Shown here one piece after another: positions 8,766 through 17,202 of a DNA stretch of 64,000 nucleotides. Location of the stretch: positions 3,587-67,586 of the forward strand of contig CAZTFF010000027.1 in NCBI GenBank assembly GCA_964612485.1. The letters run 5' to 3'. Below the pieces are notes generated by a model. It was given only the letters and a program-made list of their open reading frames with translations. It made no database searches and was not told the DNA's origin. The number at the start of each line of letters is the position of its first letter. The stretch's first letter is position 1. The stretch comes from JAFGNV01 sp964612485. Its GTDB lineage: Bacteria; Chloroflexota; Anaerolineae; 4572-78; J111. Position numbers and translations under genes: made by a program.

Positions 8766-8900
8766 ACAGGGTAGCAGGGTAACAGGGTAGCAGGGTAGCA
8801 GGGTAACAGGGTAACAGGGTAGCAGGGTAGCAGGGTAGCAGGGTTGCAGGGTAGCAGGGTAGCAGGATTGCAGGGATAGCATTGCTACCTTGCTACCTTG
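8766..8900. repeat. Octamer tandem array between two ATPase genes
   Basis: About 13 units of CAGGGTAG/CAGGGTAA (plus strand), with two inverted units (TTGCTACC) at the right end. On the mRNA (minus strand) the GTAGCAAG units come first and contribute the last codons and the TAG stop of the ATPase gene. The CCCTGCTA units follow, ending at the AAGGAG of the next gene. The two orientations can pair as a hairpin. Confidence 0.9.
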
Positions 8901-9637
8901 TTCTGCCATTCATTAATAATTTCCCCATCGGCCAGTTGCACGGTACGATGGGCGCGTTTAGCCAGATCGTTATCATGCGTCACCATCAGAATTGTTTTGC
9001 CGGCGGCGGCCAAGGCTTCAAACAGGTGGAACACCATTTCGGTAGTTTTGGAATCGAGGTTGCCGGTGGGTTCGTCGGCGGCCAGAAGGGGTGGATCGTT
9101 GGCCAAAGCGCGGGCAATGGCAATACTCTGCTGCTGGCCGCCCGACAGCGTAGACGGCAGTTTGTGAGCATAGTCGGCCATTTCGACCCGTTCCAGCAGG
9201 TGCATGGCGCGGTCGGGGCGCTCGTAACGGGCGTATCTTCCATCGTAATCCATGGGCAGCATCACGTTTTCTACGGCGGTGAGGGTGGGCAGCAATTGGA
9301 AAAACTGAAAAATCACGCCAATCGACTTGCCGCGCCACACGGCAATTTGCCCTTCTTTGAGGTTTTGCACGGCGGTGCCGGCCACCCATATTTCGCCGGA
9401 CGTGGGGCGGTCGATGCCGGTGATCATGTTGATCAGGGTTGATTTACCGCTGCCGGATTTGCCGATGATCGACACAAATTCACCCGGTGTCACCTGCATA
9501 TTGAGGCTCTTGAGCGCGGTAAAATCGCCGGCGGCGGTGTGAAAGGTTTTGTCCACTTGCCGTAAGTCAACCAGATGGGTATCGGTTTGAGGTTGAGCGT
9601 GCCCGTTACCGTTGGGCCTGAACCAGCGTTGAAGCAT
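8885..9637 (-). CDS. ABC transporter ATPase, LolD/MacB family (second copy)
   Basis: 250 aa. Walker A GKSGSGKST, Q-loop VIFQFFQLLP, Walker B LLAADEPTGNLDS and the H-loop MVTHD are present. The signature reads LSGGQQQSIAIARA, with Ser where Arg is usual after GGQQQ. An N-terminal extension of about 20 residues precedes the domain. AGGAGG lies before the ATG. The last residues (VAR-stop) are encoded by the octamer repeat. It is likely the first gene of the exporter operon, co-transcribed with the ATPase at 8017-8754 and the permease. Confidence 0.92.
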   Translation of the reverse strand: MLQRWFRPNGNGHAQPQTDTHLVDLRQVDKTFHTAAGDFTALKSLNMQVTPGEFVSIIGKSGSGKSTLINMITGIDRPTSGEIWVAGTAVQNLKEGQIAVWRGKSIGVIFQFFQLLPTLTAVENVMLPMDYDGRYARYERPDRAMHLLERVEMADYAHKLPSTLSGGQQQSIAIARALANDPPLLAADEPTGNLDSKTTEMVFHLFEALAAAGKTILMVTHDNDLAKRAHRTVQLADGEIINEWQNKVAR

Positions 9638-9886
9638 AAACGTCCTCCTGAAACTTCTTACCGGTCAGTATAGCAGGAGGAAGGGCTAATTGTCATCAAC
9701 CAAAAGGGGTATCGGTGGGGTATTGGCCATATGGTCTAAAATGTTTATCCAAACCGGGAATTGCTGGTTTGCAGATATGTTATAGGGAGGATGTAAGGAG
9801 GATGTAAGGAGGATCTTATGAATGGATCGTTCACAATTGGCAATTCATCATTCACAATTTCTTGATCAAGGGGTAAAGATACAGGG
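9638..9886. other. Intergenic region, short repeats only
   Basis: No gene is seen. It contains three close copies of AAGGAGGAT (about 9785-9817) and TTCACAAT-type octamers (about 9828-9862), a second dispersed intergenic repeat type in this window that recurs near 42300 and 47590. Confidence 0.5.
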
Positions 9887-12757
9887 TTACATTAACTGCA
9901 GTCCTTTGGCGCGGGCCAGGGCCTGGGTGCGGCTGTGGACGTTGAGCTTGGTGTAAATATTGTTGAGATGTTTTTTGACGGTGCCCGGTGAGATCACCAG
10001 TTCGCGGGCCATTTCTTTGTTCGACATCCCCTCCGCGATCAATTGTAATACTTCCAGTTCGCGCTCGCTCAAAGGCTCGATCAAAGGTTGAGGGGGTAAG
10101 GATGAAGGTTTGTCTTGAGCGAAGTTGAAGGAATGAATTGTTTCAGATTCCCCAAACGCTTTGAGTAATTCCGAAATATACGCTTTCATTCCTTTGGCTG
10201 GTCCTGCGGCTTCATTTTTTATTTTTTGTAATAATTCCGCTATGGGGTGGCCGGCATCCACATACACGCGAATGTGGCCTTCGGGCTGTGTTTGGCGTAA
10301 GGCCGTGTCTAAAGTATCGAGCGCCTGAGTGGTGTGGCCCAGCCCCCGATAGGTTATAGCTTGCAGCACCCATATTTCTATCAAATACCAGACCCAGCCT
10401 TTGCTTTCGGCGGTGGTTTGCAGCATAGAGAGGATTTGCAGGGCTTGATCATATTGTTCTTTCAAAATATAAAACCGGGCCAGGGTCAAATATTCCAATC
10501 CCCGGAGAAAAAGCGGCGCGGCGCGGCTGGCGTTCTCTGTGAATCGCTCTAAACTTTCTTCCGACTCCAATTCCCGTTTTTCTACCCAGCGCGCGGCCGC
10601 CGTTAGATTGCCCTGTAAAACCCACAAGCGGGCTTGATAGACCTCAACCATGATGTCGTCCATTTCCATGGCATCAAACTGCACGGCTAACTGCAGCGCC
10701 TGGTGGATGGCCTGGTTGGCCGCATCAACATCGCCCAACGCCTGCCGGGCCAGCGCCAGGGTCATATACCCCTGTAAATTGCCGATAACGGCCCACTGCC
10801 TGGTCAGGTCAATGCCTTGTTCCAGGTAATTAATGGCCTGGTCCAGGTCATTCCACTCCAGGCACAGCCAGCCCAGCCCAATCAGGGCTACGCCGCCAAT
10901 GGGGCGAAGCCTGCCGCGTCTATCCGAGGCAACCTCCAGGGCCTGTTCAAAAATAGCTTTTGCCTCGTGCAGCTGCCCCTGAATCAACGCCAACTGGGCC
11001 AGCCGGCAAATGGCCAGAATCGTTACAATTACATTGCCGGTTTGCCGGCCAATGCGGGCGGACTCTTCAAAAGCAGAGATGGCGGCTTCAATATTGCCGT
11101 CCCAGGTGTAAACCAGGGCCAGGCTGGCCGCCACAATTCCGCGTATGAACAGGCTCTCTTCCGGCAATTGCGCCAGCGCCCGTTGACACAGATCAATGGT
11201 TTGGCCGGTATTTCCCTGTAAGGCCGCCATCCAGGCCCGGAATGATAGCACAGCACCTACCACCGCCTCGGTTTCATCGGCTTGTATGGCGTCTTGCAGC
11301 CGGGCTTCGGCAACTTCTGCGGGCTGAGAGTTAAAAATGAGTGCCCAGGCGTGGTATACGCACAACAAGGGGCGCGTCCGAATCACGTCATCCGGCAGTC
11401 GATCCAACCAGTTTTGCAGCGTAACTACCTCGCTGCGCATCAGGGTTTCATCGGCGGCGCCTTCAATCAGGGTTACGGCGCGTTCAAAATCTTCGGCGGC
11501 CAGGGCGTGATCAATGGCCGGGGCCGGCATTTGGTGTTGCTGGTACCATTGACTCGCCCGGCGGTGGAGTTCGGACAACTGGCCGGCCAGCATTTGCTCA
11601 ACATGGCTTTGCAGAAAGTCGGCAAAGAGCCGGTGATACCGGTACCATTCGCGGCGGTCATCAAGCGGTACTAAAAACAGGTTGGCCTGTTCCAACCGGC
11701 GCAAAACCTGGCCGCTGTCATCCCGCCGAGTTACGGCGTTACAGAGAGAGGCGGACAGGTTTTCTAAAATGGAGGTTTGCAGCAAAAAGGCGCGGGTATC
11801 GCCGCTTTGTTGGGCCATCACTTCTTCGGCCAGATAATCGATCACGTGGCGATGGCTGCCGCTGAAATCGTTGATAAAATCTGACACGCGCGGGCGTCCT
11901 CGCAGCGATAGCGCGGCCAGTTGCAGCCCGGCAATCCAGCCTTCGGTGCGCAGTTCCAAAACATCAATATTGTGGGGTGAAAGCTCCAGGCCCATTGTTT
12001 GGAGGAAATCTGCGGCTTCAGCCGGGGTAAAACGCAAATCGGCTTCCCGTATTTCGATGAGATGGCTGCGCGCGCGCCACCGGGCCAGGGGCAGCGGCGG
12101 ATCGGCCCGGCTGGCTATCACCAGATGCATGGACGGCGGCAAATGATCTAACAAAAAGGCCAGGGCTTCATGAATTTCCGAATGGCTGATCAGATGGTAA
12201 TCGTCCAGCACCAGCACAAATGGTTGGGCGGTTTCTGTAGAAAGTTGGTTGATCAACATTGTGAGCGTTGTTTTGAGCGGCGGCGGTTGGGGCGATTGCA
12301 GCAGCGCCAAAATATCGGATCCGCCATCCGGCAGCCGTCGGTCCAGCGCTGCAACCAGGTAGGTAAAAAATCGAGCCGGATCGTTATCCTCCTCATCCAG
12401 CGAAAGCCACGCTGCCGGGGTTTGCGACTGAATTTGTTGCAGCCAATCGCTCACCAGCGTGGTTTTGCCGAAGCCGGCGGGGGCCGATACCAGGATAATA
12501 CCCGGCGCATGTTTTAGCCCTTGATTGAGGTGCGCGGTCAAACGGGGGCGGGCAATCAGTTCCGGGCGCGGCGGGGGAATATATAATTTTGTGGCCAAAA
12601 TTTGGGTTGGCACGGCGATTCTTTCAAGACGCGTTAAGCTGCTATCATTTGCAGCGGATTGGGGCCTAACCGGTGAAATTCTCGTTCGTTGTACAAGAAT
12701 TTCCGGCAGCCCAATTCTCTTTGGTTCCGGCCTGTTCGGGTTAGATAAGTGTTTCAA
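9887..12757 (-). CDS. MalT-like LuxR-family regulator (STAND NTPase + TPR + HTH)
   Basis: 956 aa from a TTG at 12757. No Shine-Dalgarno is visible, and a GTG about 52 codons further in, just before PTQILATKLYIPP, is a plausible alternative because homologues start near that motif. Walker A SAPAGFGKTTL lies at about 95-105, and the MalT-type NTPase (LVLDDYH, Walker B) reaches about residue 330. Helical repeats of TPR type fill about 400-840. The C-terminus is a LuxR/GerE helix-turn-helix (LSERELEVLQLIAEG ... NNIYTKLNVHSRTQA). In E. coli, MalT uses this plan to sense a sugar and activate transcription. It is divergent from the alpha-glucoside operon, so control of sugar use is possible but unproven. 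Confidence 0.88.
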   Translation of the reverse strand: MKHLSNPNRPEPKRIGLPEILVQRTRISPVRPQSAANDSSLTRLERIAVPTQILATKLYIPPPRPELIARPRLTAHLNQGLKHAPGIILVSAPAGFGKTTLVSDWLQQIQSQTPAAWLSLDEEDNDPARFFTYLVAALDRRLPDGGSDILALLQSPQPPPLKTTLTMLINQLSTETAQPFVLVLDDYHLISHSEIHEALAFLLDHLPPSMHLVIASRADPPLPLARWRARSHLIEIREADLRFTPAEAADFLQTMGLELSPHNIDVLELRTEGWIAGLQLAALSLRGRPRVSDFINDFSGSHRHVIDYLAEEVMAQQSGDTRAFLLQTSILENLSASLCNAVTRRDDSGQVLRRLEQANLFLVPLDDRREWYRYHRLFADFLQSHVEQMLAGQLSELHRRASQWYQQHQMPAPAIDHALAAEDFERAVTLIEGAADETLMRSEVVTLQNWLDRLPDDVIRTRPLLCVYHAWALIFNSQPAEVAEARLQDAIQADETEAVVGAVLSFRAWMAALQGNTGQTIDLCQRALAQLPEESLFIRGIVAASLALVYTWDGNIEAAISAFEESARIGRQTGNVIVTILAICRLAQLALIQGQLHEAKAIFEQALEVASDRRGRLRPIGGVALIGLGWLCLEWNDLDQAINYLEQGIDLTRQWAVIGNLQGYMTLALARQALGDVDAANQAIHQALQLAVQFDAMEMDDIMVEVYQARLWVLQGNLTAAARWVEKRELESEESLERFTENASRAAPLFLRGLEYLTLARFYILKEQYDQALQILSMLQTTAESKGWVWYLIEIWVLQAITYRGLGHTTQALDTLDTALRQTQPEGHIRVYVDAGHPIAELLQKIKNEAAGPAKGMKAYISELLKAFGESETIHSFNFAQDKPSSLPPQPLIEPLSERELEVLQLIAEGMSNKEMARELVISPGTVKKHLNNIYTKLNVHSRTQALARAKGLQLM

Positions 12758-12868
12758 TTATAAGACGGAGATGGAAAAAGTAAAAAATCCCGGCAATTAT
12801 TTGGGGGGCGAATATTTTGAGATGCACTGGGCGGCTCTCCAATTTGACAAGCACTTTCAATTATGATA

Positions 12869-12910
12869 TTTTAACAGGGATTTGGGAGCGCTCCCAAATT
12901 CCTGTTAAAA
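12869..12910. promoter_or_regulatory. 42-bp palindrome with CelR/CebR-type LacI operator core
   Basis: Two 21-bp arms with no loop and a single mismatch are centred on TGGGAGCGCTCCCA (12883-12896). That core is the known operator of the LacI-family cellobiose repressors CelR/CebR. It lies between the divergent MalT-like and LacI-family genes, closer to the MalT-like start. Confidence 0.7.
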
Positions 12911-13077
12911 GAAATCTAACAATGCAAAAAATTGATTTGTTTGCCGGCGGTCGTGTTAATCAGGAAACGGTCCACCTGCAAATTTTCTTTTTGTCATTTG
13001 CATCAGAAGGGTGACTTAAATTTTTTCGGGGAAATTTACTGTGTTGCAGAGTTTGTTAAAAAATCATAACTACGCTA

Positions 13078-13105
13078 TTGACAAAAAAATTATTTGTATT
13101 ATAAT
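13078..13105 (+). promoter_or_regulatory. Sigma-70-type promoter of the LacI/agl operon
   Basis: TTGACA (13078-13083), a 16-nt spacer and TATAAT (13100-13105): a near-consensus promoter. It is followed directly by two operator palindromes and then the repressor gene. Confidence 0.8.
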
Positions 13106-13132
13106 AGTAACGCGTGTTACTAACACGTGTTA
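13106..13132 (+). promoter_or_regulatory. Tandem LacI operators (autoregulation)
   Basis: Two copies of a 12-bp palindrome lie 13 bp apart: TAACGCGTGTTA (13108-13119) and TAACACGTGTTA (13121-13132). They begin right after the -10 box, so a bound repressor would block transcription start. The perfect form recurs at 19871-19882 before the alpha-glucosidase gene. Confidence 0.75.
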
Positions 13133-13182
13133 CTAACATAATGTTAGTGACCCATCGTTCAGGCCCTGTTCAAGGAGGAGAA

Positions 13183-14214
13183 GTGGCTAAACGCCGGGTG
13201 ACCAGCCGGGATGTTGCCAAAAAGGCAGGCGTTTCCCGCACCACGGTTTCGTTTGTATTAAACGAAGTGGAAGGTGTGCGGATCAGTAATGAAACACGTC
13301 AGCGGGTATTGGCGGCAGCGAAAGATCTAGGTTATGTGCCCGATGCTACCGCGCAAGCCCTGGTCAGTCGTCGAACCCGAATCATCGGCCTGGTGTTCTC
13401 CCGTAATTATCATCATCACCTTACCTCTGATGCCTTCCTACTTCAAGTTGTAGATGGACTTCTGGATGTGGTGCGGCAGCACGGTATCCGCCTAATTTTA
13501 GACTCCGTTGAAAATTTAAATCAGAAAGATGCCTATTTAAGTTTGGCCCGGGCCAAAAGAATCGACGGCATTATTATTTCCTTGCCCCGGACCGATGACC
13601 AGGAACTCCATGCGCTGGCCGAAGAAGGTTTCCCGGCTGTGTTGATTGGCCGCCTGCCAACCGAAAGAATCTGTTCTGTTGATGTGGATAATCGCGTAGC
13701 GGCTCAACTGGCTGTTAATCATTTGCTATCCCAGGGGCATACCCGTATTGGCTGCATTACCAACTCGCCGCCCTCTTTTTTTTCTGGATATGATCGCCTG
13801 TGCGGGTATCGGGATGCGTTGGAAGCGGCCGGTATCTCTTATGAAAAAAAATTGGTTCGCTATGGAAATTATGGGCCGGAAAGCGGATATGAAGCCATGA
13901 CCAGCATCTTAGAAGCCGAAAAACCCCGGCCCACCGCCGTTTTTGTAGCCAGTGATGTGGTTGCATTTGGCGCCATGAGAGCCATCCAGGAGCATCAACT
14001 CACAATTCCCAATGATATTGCCGTAATTGGCTTTGATGACGTTCCCATGTCGCGCTTCATGAATCCGCCGCTCACCACTATCCGGCTGCCGGCGGCAGAC
14101 ATTGGCCGCAAAGCGGGCGAACTGCTTTTTGATCTCATTTTGCATCAGGTTGAGCCGGGGCGTCAGGTTCTCTTGGATACCGAATTGATTGTCCGAGAGT
14201 CCACCATCAGTTAA
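13183..14214 (+). CDS. aglR: LacI-family repressor of the alpha-glucoside operon (AglR-like)
   Basis: 343 aa from GTG 13183. An upstream ATG at 13114 is open in the same frame, but it would put the operators inside the gene, and AAGGAGGAG lies just before the GTG. The N-terminal LacI helix-turn-helix reads VTSRDVAKKAGVSRTTVSFVLN, with hinge VLAAAKDLGYVPD. The periplasmic-binding-protein-like effector domain runs from about 60 to the end (RTRIIGLVFSR ... IGFDDVPMS). The order LacI-SBP-permease-permease-glucosidase matches the aglR-aglE-aglF-aglG-aglA cluster of rhizobia. The sugar effector is probably an alpha-glucoside such as sucrose, maltose or trehalose. Confidence 0.88.
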   Translation: MAKRRVTSRDVAKKAGVSRTTVSFVLNEVEGVRISNETRQRVLAAAKDLGYVPDATAQALVSRRTRIIGLVFSRNYHHHLTSDAFLLQVVDGLLDVVRQHGIRLILDSVENLNQKDAYLSLARAKRIDGIIISLPRTDDQELHALAEEGFPAVLIGRLPTERICSVDVDNRVAAQLAVNHLLSQGHTRIGCITNSPPSFFSGYDRLCGYRDALEAAGISYEKKLVRYGNYGPESGYEAMTSILEAEKPRPTAVFVASDVVAFGAMRAIQEHQLTIPNDIAVIGFDDVPMSRFMNPPLTTIRLPAADIGRKAGELLFDLILHQVEPGRQVLLDTELIVRESTIS

Positions 14215-14274
14215 GGTAAGTTGCCCTCATCAGGGCTGTGTATATAAGATGTTTTTAAACTTTGAAAGGAGGTG

Positions 14275-14361
14275 ATGCAACCCATCACGAATAGTAAAAT
14301 AGTTCTGTTTACGGTAGCACAAAGTAGTTCTACACACATTTTTAAACAACTTAAGTTTTAG
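14275..14361 (+). CDS. Possible 28-residue leader ORF before aglE
   Basis: ATG at 14275 follows AAAGGAGGTG, an almost perfect match to the anti-Shine-Dalgarno, although the spacing is only 2 nt. The ORF encodes 28 residues (starts MQPITNSKIV, ends KQLKF). Its TAG stop shares a base with the GGAGG that serves aglE, which would couple the two. I do not recognise the peptide. It may be a chance ORF. Confidence 0.3.
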   Translation: MQPITNSKIVLFTVAQSSSTHIFKQLKF

Positions 14362-14370
14362 GAGGACATG

Positions 14371-17100
14371 ATGAAAAGAAGCAATTTGTGGCTCATAGTA
14401 GTCACCCTGTTGGTTATGTCGCTGATTGCCGCGTGTGGTGGCACCGCTACCCCCGCGCCGGAGCAGCCGGCAGAAGAACCCGCCGAAGCGACAGAAGCCC
14501 CGGCTGAAGAGCCGATGGAAGAAGAGGAAACCCAGGCCGAAGAGCCAATGGAAGAGGAAGAAATGGCCGAAGCGCCGTTTAATATGCCTCCGGGTGGTTT
14601 CCTGGAACGTGCCGTAGCCGGTGAATTTGCCGGGACAACTGTCATTGTCGATGGTCCGTTTACCGACGAAGACGAAGTGAAGTTCCTGGCCGGGATGGAA
14701 ACGTTTGAAAACGCCACCGGCATTGACGTGCAATACATCGGCTCCAAAGAGTTTGAAGCTTCCATCTCGGTGCGGGTAGATGCCGGTGATGCTCCTGACA
14801 TTGCCGACTTTCCGCAGCCCGGCCTGCTGGCCAGCTTTGTGCGCCAGGGCGCCGTGGTTGATCCCACCAGCTTCATCTCCCAAGATTGGCTGAGCCAGGC
14901 CTACAACCAATCGTGGTTAGATATGGCCCGGATGGAAGGCCAAACCGCCGGCGTGTGGCATCGCTACAACGCCAAGAGCCTGGTCTGGTATCCGGTGGAC
15001 GACTTTGAAGCTGCCGGTTACGAGATTCCCGAAACCTGGGATGAAATGCTGGCGTTGACCGACCAGATCGCGCAAGATGGCGACACCGCCTGGTGTATCG
15101 GCATCGAATCCGGCGCGGCGACCGGCTGGGTTGCCACCGACTGGACCGAAGAGATGATGCTGCGCACCACTTCGTTGGACAACTACGATGCCTGGGTTGA
15201 AGGCGAACTGCCCTTCTCCTCGCCTGAAGTGAAGAACGCCATTGAGACCTGGAGTGAAGTGTGGTTCAATGACGATTATGTCTTTGGTGGCACCAGCTCG
15301 ATTGTGACCACCTTCTTTGGCGACTCTCCGACCCCGATGTTTGAAGATCCGCCCCAGTGCTGGTTTCATCGCCAGGGTAACTTCATCACCAGCTTCTTCC
15401 CCGCCGGGGTAGAAAACGATGTGGACTACAGTTTCTTCTACTTCCCGCCGGTGGATGAGCAGTACGGCAAGCCCTTCCTGGTTGCCGGCGACATCATGGC
15501 CATGTTCAACGACCGTGACGAAGTGCGCGCGGTGATGGAATACTTCACCACGCCTGCCTCTGCCGGTGGTTTCCTGGAGCAAGGTGGGGCCTTGGCCGCG
15601 CATCAGACCGCCACCCCGGATATGTATGGGGCCGAGTTGGAACGCGGTATTGCCGAATTGGTTCAAGAAGCCACGGCCTTTCGCTTTGACGCGTCTGACC
15701 TGATGCCGGGTGAAGTAGGCGCCGGTTCTTTCTGGAAAGGCATGACCGACTATGTCAGTGGTGCCGCCGACCTGGATACCGTCTTGCAAGAAATTGACGC
15801 ATCCTGGCCGGAAGGTGTTGCCGGTCAAGCCGGACCCTCTGATGAAGGCGGTGAAATGGGAATGATGGCCCCCGAAGGCGGCTACCTGGAGCGCGCTATG
15901 GCCGGTGAATTTGCCGGAACTACCGTTGTTATCGACGGTCCCTTCACCGATGAAGACGAAGTGAAATTCCTCGAAGGCATGCAGCCCTTTATGGACGCCA
16001 CCGGTATTGAAGTGCAGTACATTGGCTCCAAAGAGTTTGAAGCCTCCATCTCGGTGCGGGTAGATGCCGGTGATGCTCCTGACATTGCCGACTTTCCGCA
16101 GCCCGGCCTGCTGGCCAGCTTTGTGCGCCAGGGCGCCGTGGTTGATCCCACCAGCTTCATCTCCCAAGATTGGCTGAGCCAGGCCTACAACCAATCGTGG
16201 TTAGATATGGCCCGGATGGAAGGCCAAACCGCCGGCGTGTGGCATCGCTACAACGCCAAGAGCCTGGTCTGGTATCCGGTGGACGACTTTGAAGCTGCCG
16301 GTTACGAGATTCCCGAAACCTGGGATGAAATGCTGGCGTTGACCGACCAGATCGCGCAAGATGGCGACACCGCCTGGTGTATCGGCATCGAATCCGGCGC
16401 GGCGACCGGCTGGGTTGCCACCGACTGGACCGAAGAGATGATGCTGCGCACCACTTCGTTGGACAACTACGATGCCTGGGTTGAAGGCGAACTGCCCTTC
16501 TCCTCGCCTGAAGTGAAGAACGCCATTGAGACCTGGAGTGAAGTGTGGTTCAATGACGATTATGTCTTTGGTGGCACCAGCTCGATTGTGACCACCTTCT
16601 TTGGCGACTCTCCGACCCCGATGTTTGAAGATCCGCCCCAGTGCTGGTTTCATCGCCAGGGTAACTTCATCACCAGCTTCTTCCCCGCCGGGGTAGAAAA
16701 CGATGTGGACTACAGTTTCTTCTACTTCCCGCCGGTGGATGAGCAGTACGGCAAGCCCTTCCTGGTTGCCGGCGACATCATGGCCATGTTCAACGACCGT
16801 GACGAAGTGCGCGCGGTGATGGAATACTTCACCACGCCTGCCTCTGCCGGTGGTTTCCTGGAGCAAGGTGGGGCCTTGGCCGCGCATCAGACCGCCACCC
16901 CGGATATGTATGGGGCCGAGTTGGAACGCGGTATTGCCGAATTGGTTCAAGAAGCCACGGCCTTTCGCTTTGACGCGTCTGACCTGATGCCGGGTGAAGT
17001 AGGCGCCGGTTCTTTCTGGAAAGGCATGACCGACTATGTCAGTGGTGCCGCCGACCTGGATACCGTCTTGCAAGAAATTGACGCATCCTGGCCGGAGTAA
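14371..17100 (+). CDS. aglE: AglE-like alpha-glucoside-binding lipoprotein with two tandem binding domains
   Basis: 909 aa, about twice the family length. I chose ATG 14371 over 14368 because GGAGG ends 5 nt before it. Lipobox IAAC gives Cys22 as the lipid-anchored residue, followed by a Glu/Pro-rich linker. Domain 1 (residues about 76-481) and domain 2 (about 504-908) are family 1 solute-binding proteins of the AglE type (GPFTDEDEVKF, QPGLLASF, WCIGIESGAATGW, DPPQCWFHRQ). The repeat period is 1284 bp. The first 165 bp of the two copies differ at many sites, but 14761-15812 and 16045-17096 (1052 bp) appear identical. Either a true recent duplication with gene conversion or an assembly chimera of two paralogues could explain this. 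Confidence 0.9.
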   Translation: MKRSNLWLIVVTLLVMSLIAACGGTATPAPEQPAEEPAEATEAPAEEPMEEEETQAEEPMEEEEMAEAPFNMPPGGFLERAVAGEFAGTTVIVDGPFTDEDEVKFLAGMETFENATGIDVQYIGSKEFEASISVRVDAGDAPDIADFPQPGLLASFVRQGAVVDPTSFISQDWLSQAYNQSWLDMARMEGQTAGVWHRYNAKSLVWYPVDDFEAAGYEIPETWDEMLALTDQIAQDGDTAWCIGIESGAATGWVATDWTEEMMLRTTSLDNYDAWVEGELPFSSPEVKNAIETWSEVWFNDDYVFGGTSSIVTTFFGDSPTPMFEDPPQCWFHRQGNFITSFFPAGVENDVDYSFFYFPPVDEQYGKPFLVAGDIMAMFNDRDEVRAVMEYFTTPASAGGFLEQGGALAAHQTATPDMYGAELERGIAELVQEATAFRFDASDLMPGEVGAGSFWKGMTDYVSGAADLDTVLQEIDASWPEGVAGQAGPSDEGGEMGMMAPEGGYLERAMAGEFAGTTVVIDGPFTDEDEVKFLEGMQPFMDATGIEVQYIGSKEFEASISVRVDAGDAPDIADFPQPGLLASFVRQGAVVDPTSFISQDWLSQAYNQSWLDMARMEGQTAGVWHRYNAKSLVWYPVDDFEAAGYEIPETWDEMLALTDQIAQDGDTAWCIGIESGAATGWVATDWTEEMMLRTTSLDNYDAWVEGELPFSSPEVKNAIETWSEVWFNDDYVFGGTSSIVTTFFGDSPTPMFEDPPQCWFHRQGNFITSFFPAGVENDVDYSFFYFPPVDEQYGKPFLVAGDIMAMFNDRDEVRAVMEYFTTPASAGGFLEQGGALAAHQTATPDMYGAELERGIAELVQEATAFRFDASDLMPGEVGAGSFWKGMTDYVSGAADLDTVLQEIDASWPE

Positions 17101-17117
17101 TAAGTGGTGATTTAATG

Positions 17118-17147
17118 GTTGGAGCCGCCAAAACTGGCGGCTCCAAC
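17118..17147 (+). terminator. Intercistronic hairpin between aglE and aglF
   Basis: A perfect 13-bp stem (17118-17130 with 17135-17147) and a 4-nt loop, followed by a T-rich stretch TCTTTAATTTT. Hairpins in this place are common in sugar ABC operons, where they give more binding protein than permease by partial termination or mRNA protection. Confidence 0.7.
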
Positions 17148-17202
17148 TCTTTAATTTTGGTTAAGAGAAAAACTCTCTTAACAAGCTCAGAGAGGAGAAA
17201 AA

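Noticed and set aside
12841..12868. Plus-strand promoter TTGACA...TATGAT before the 42-bp palindrome
   Set aside because: The spacing between the boxes is only about 12 nt, too short for a sigma-70-type promoter.
14917..17073. Long minus-strand frames opposite aglE
   Set aside because: They mirror the duplicated plus-strand gene in another frame, lack domains and ribosome sites, and occur twice only because aglE is duplicated.
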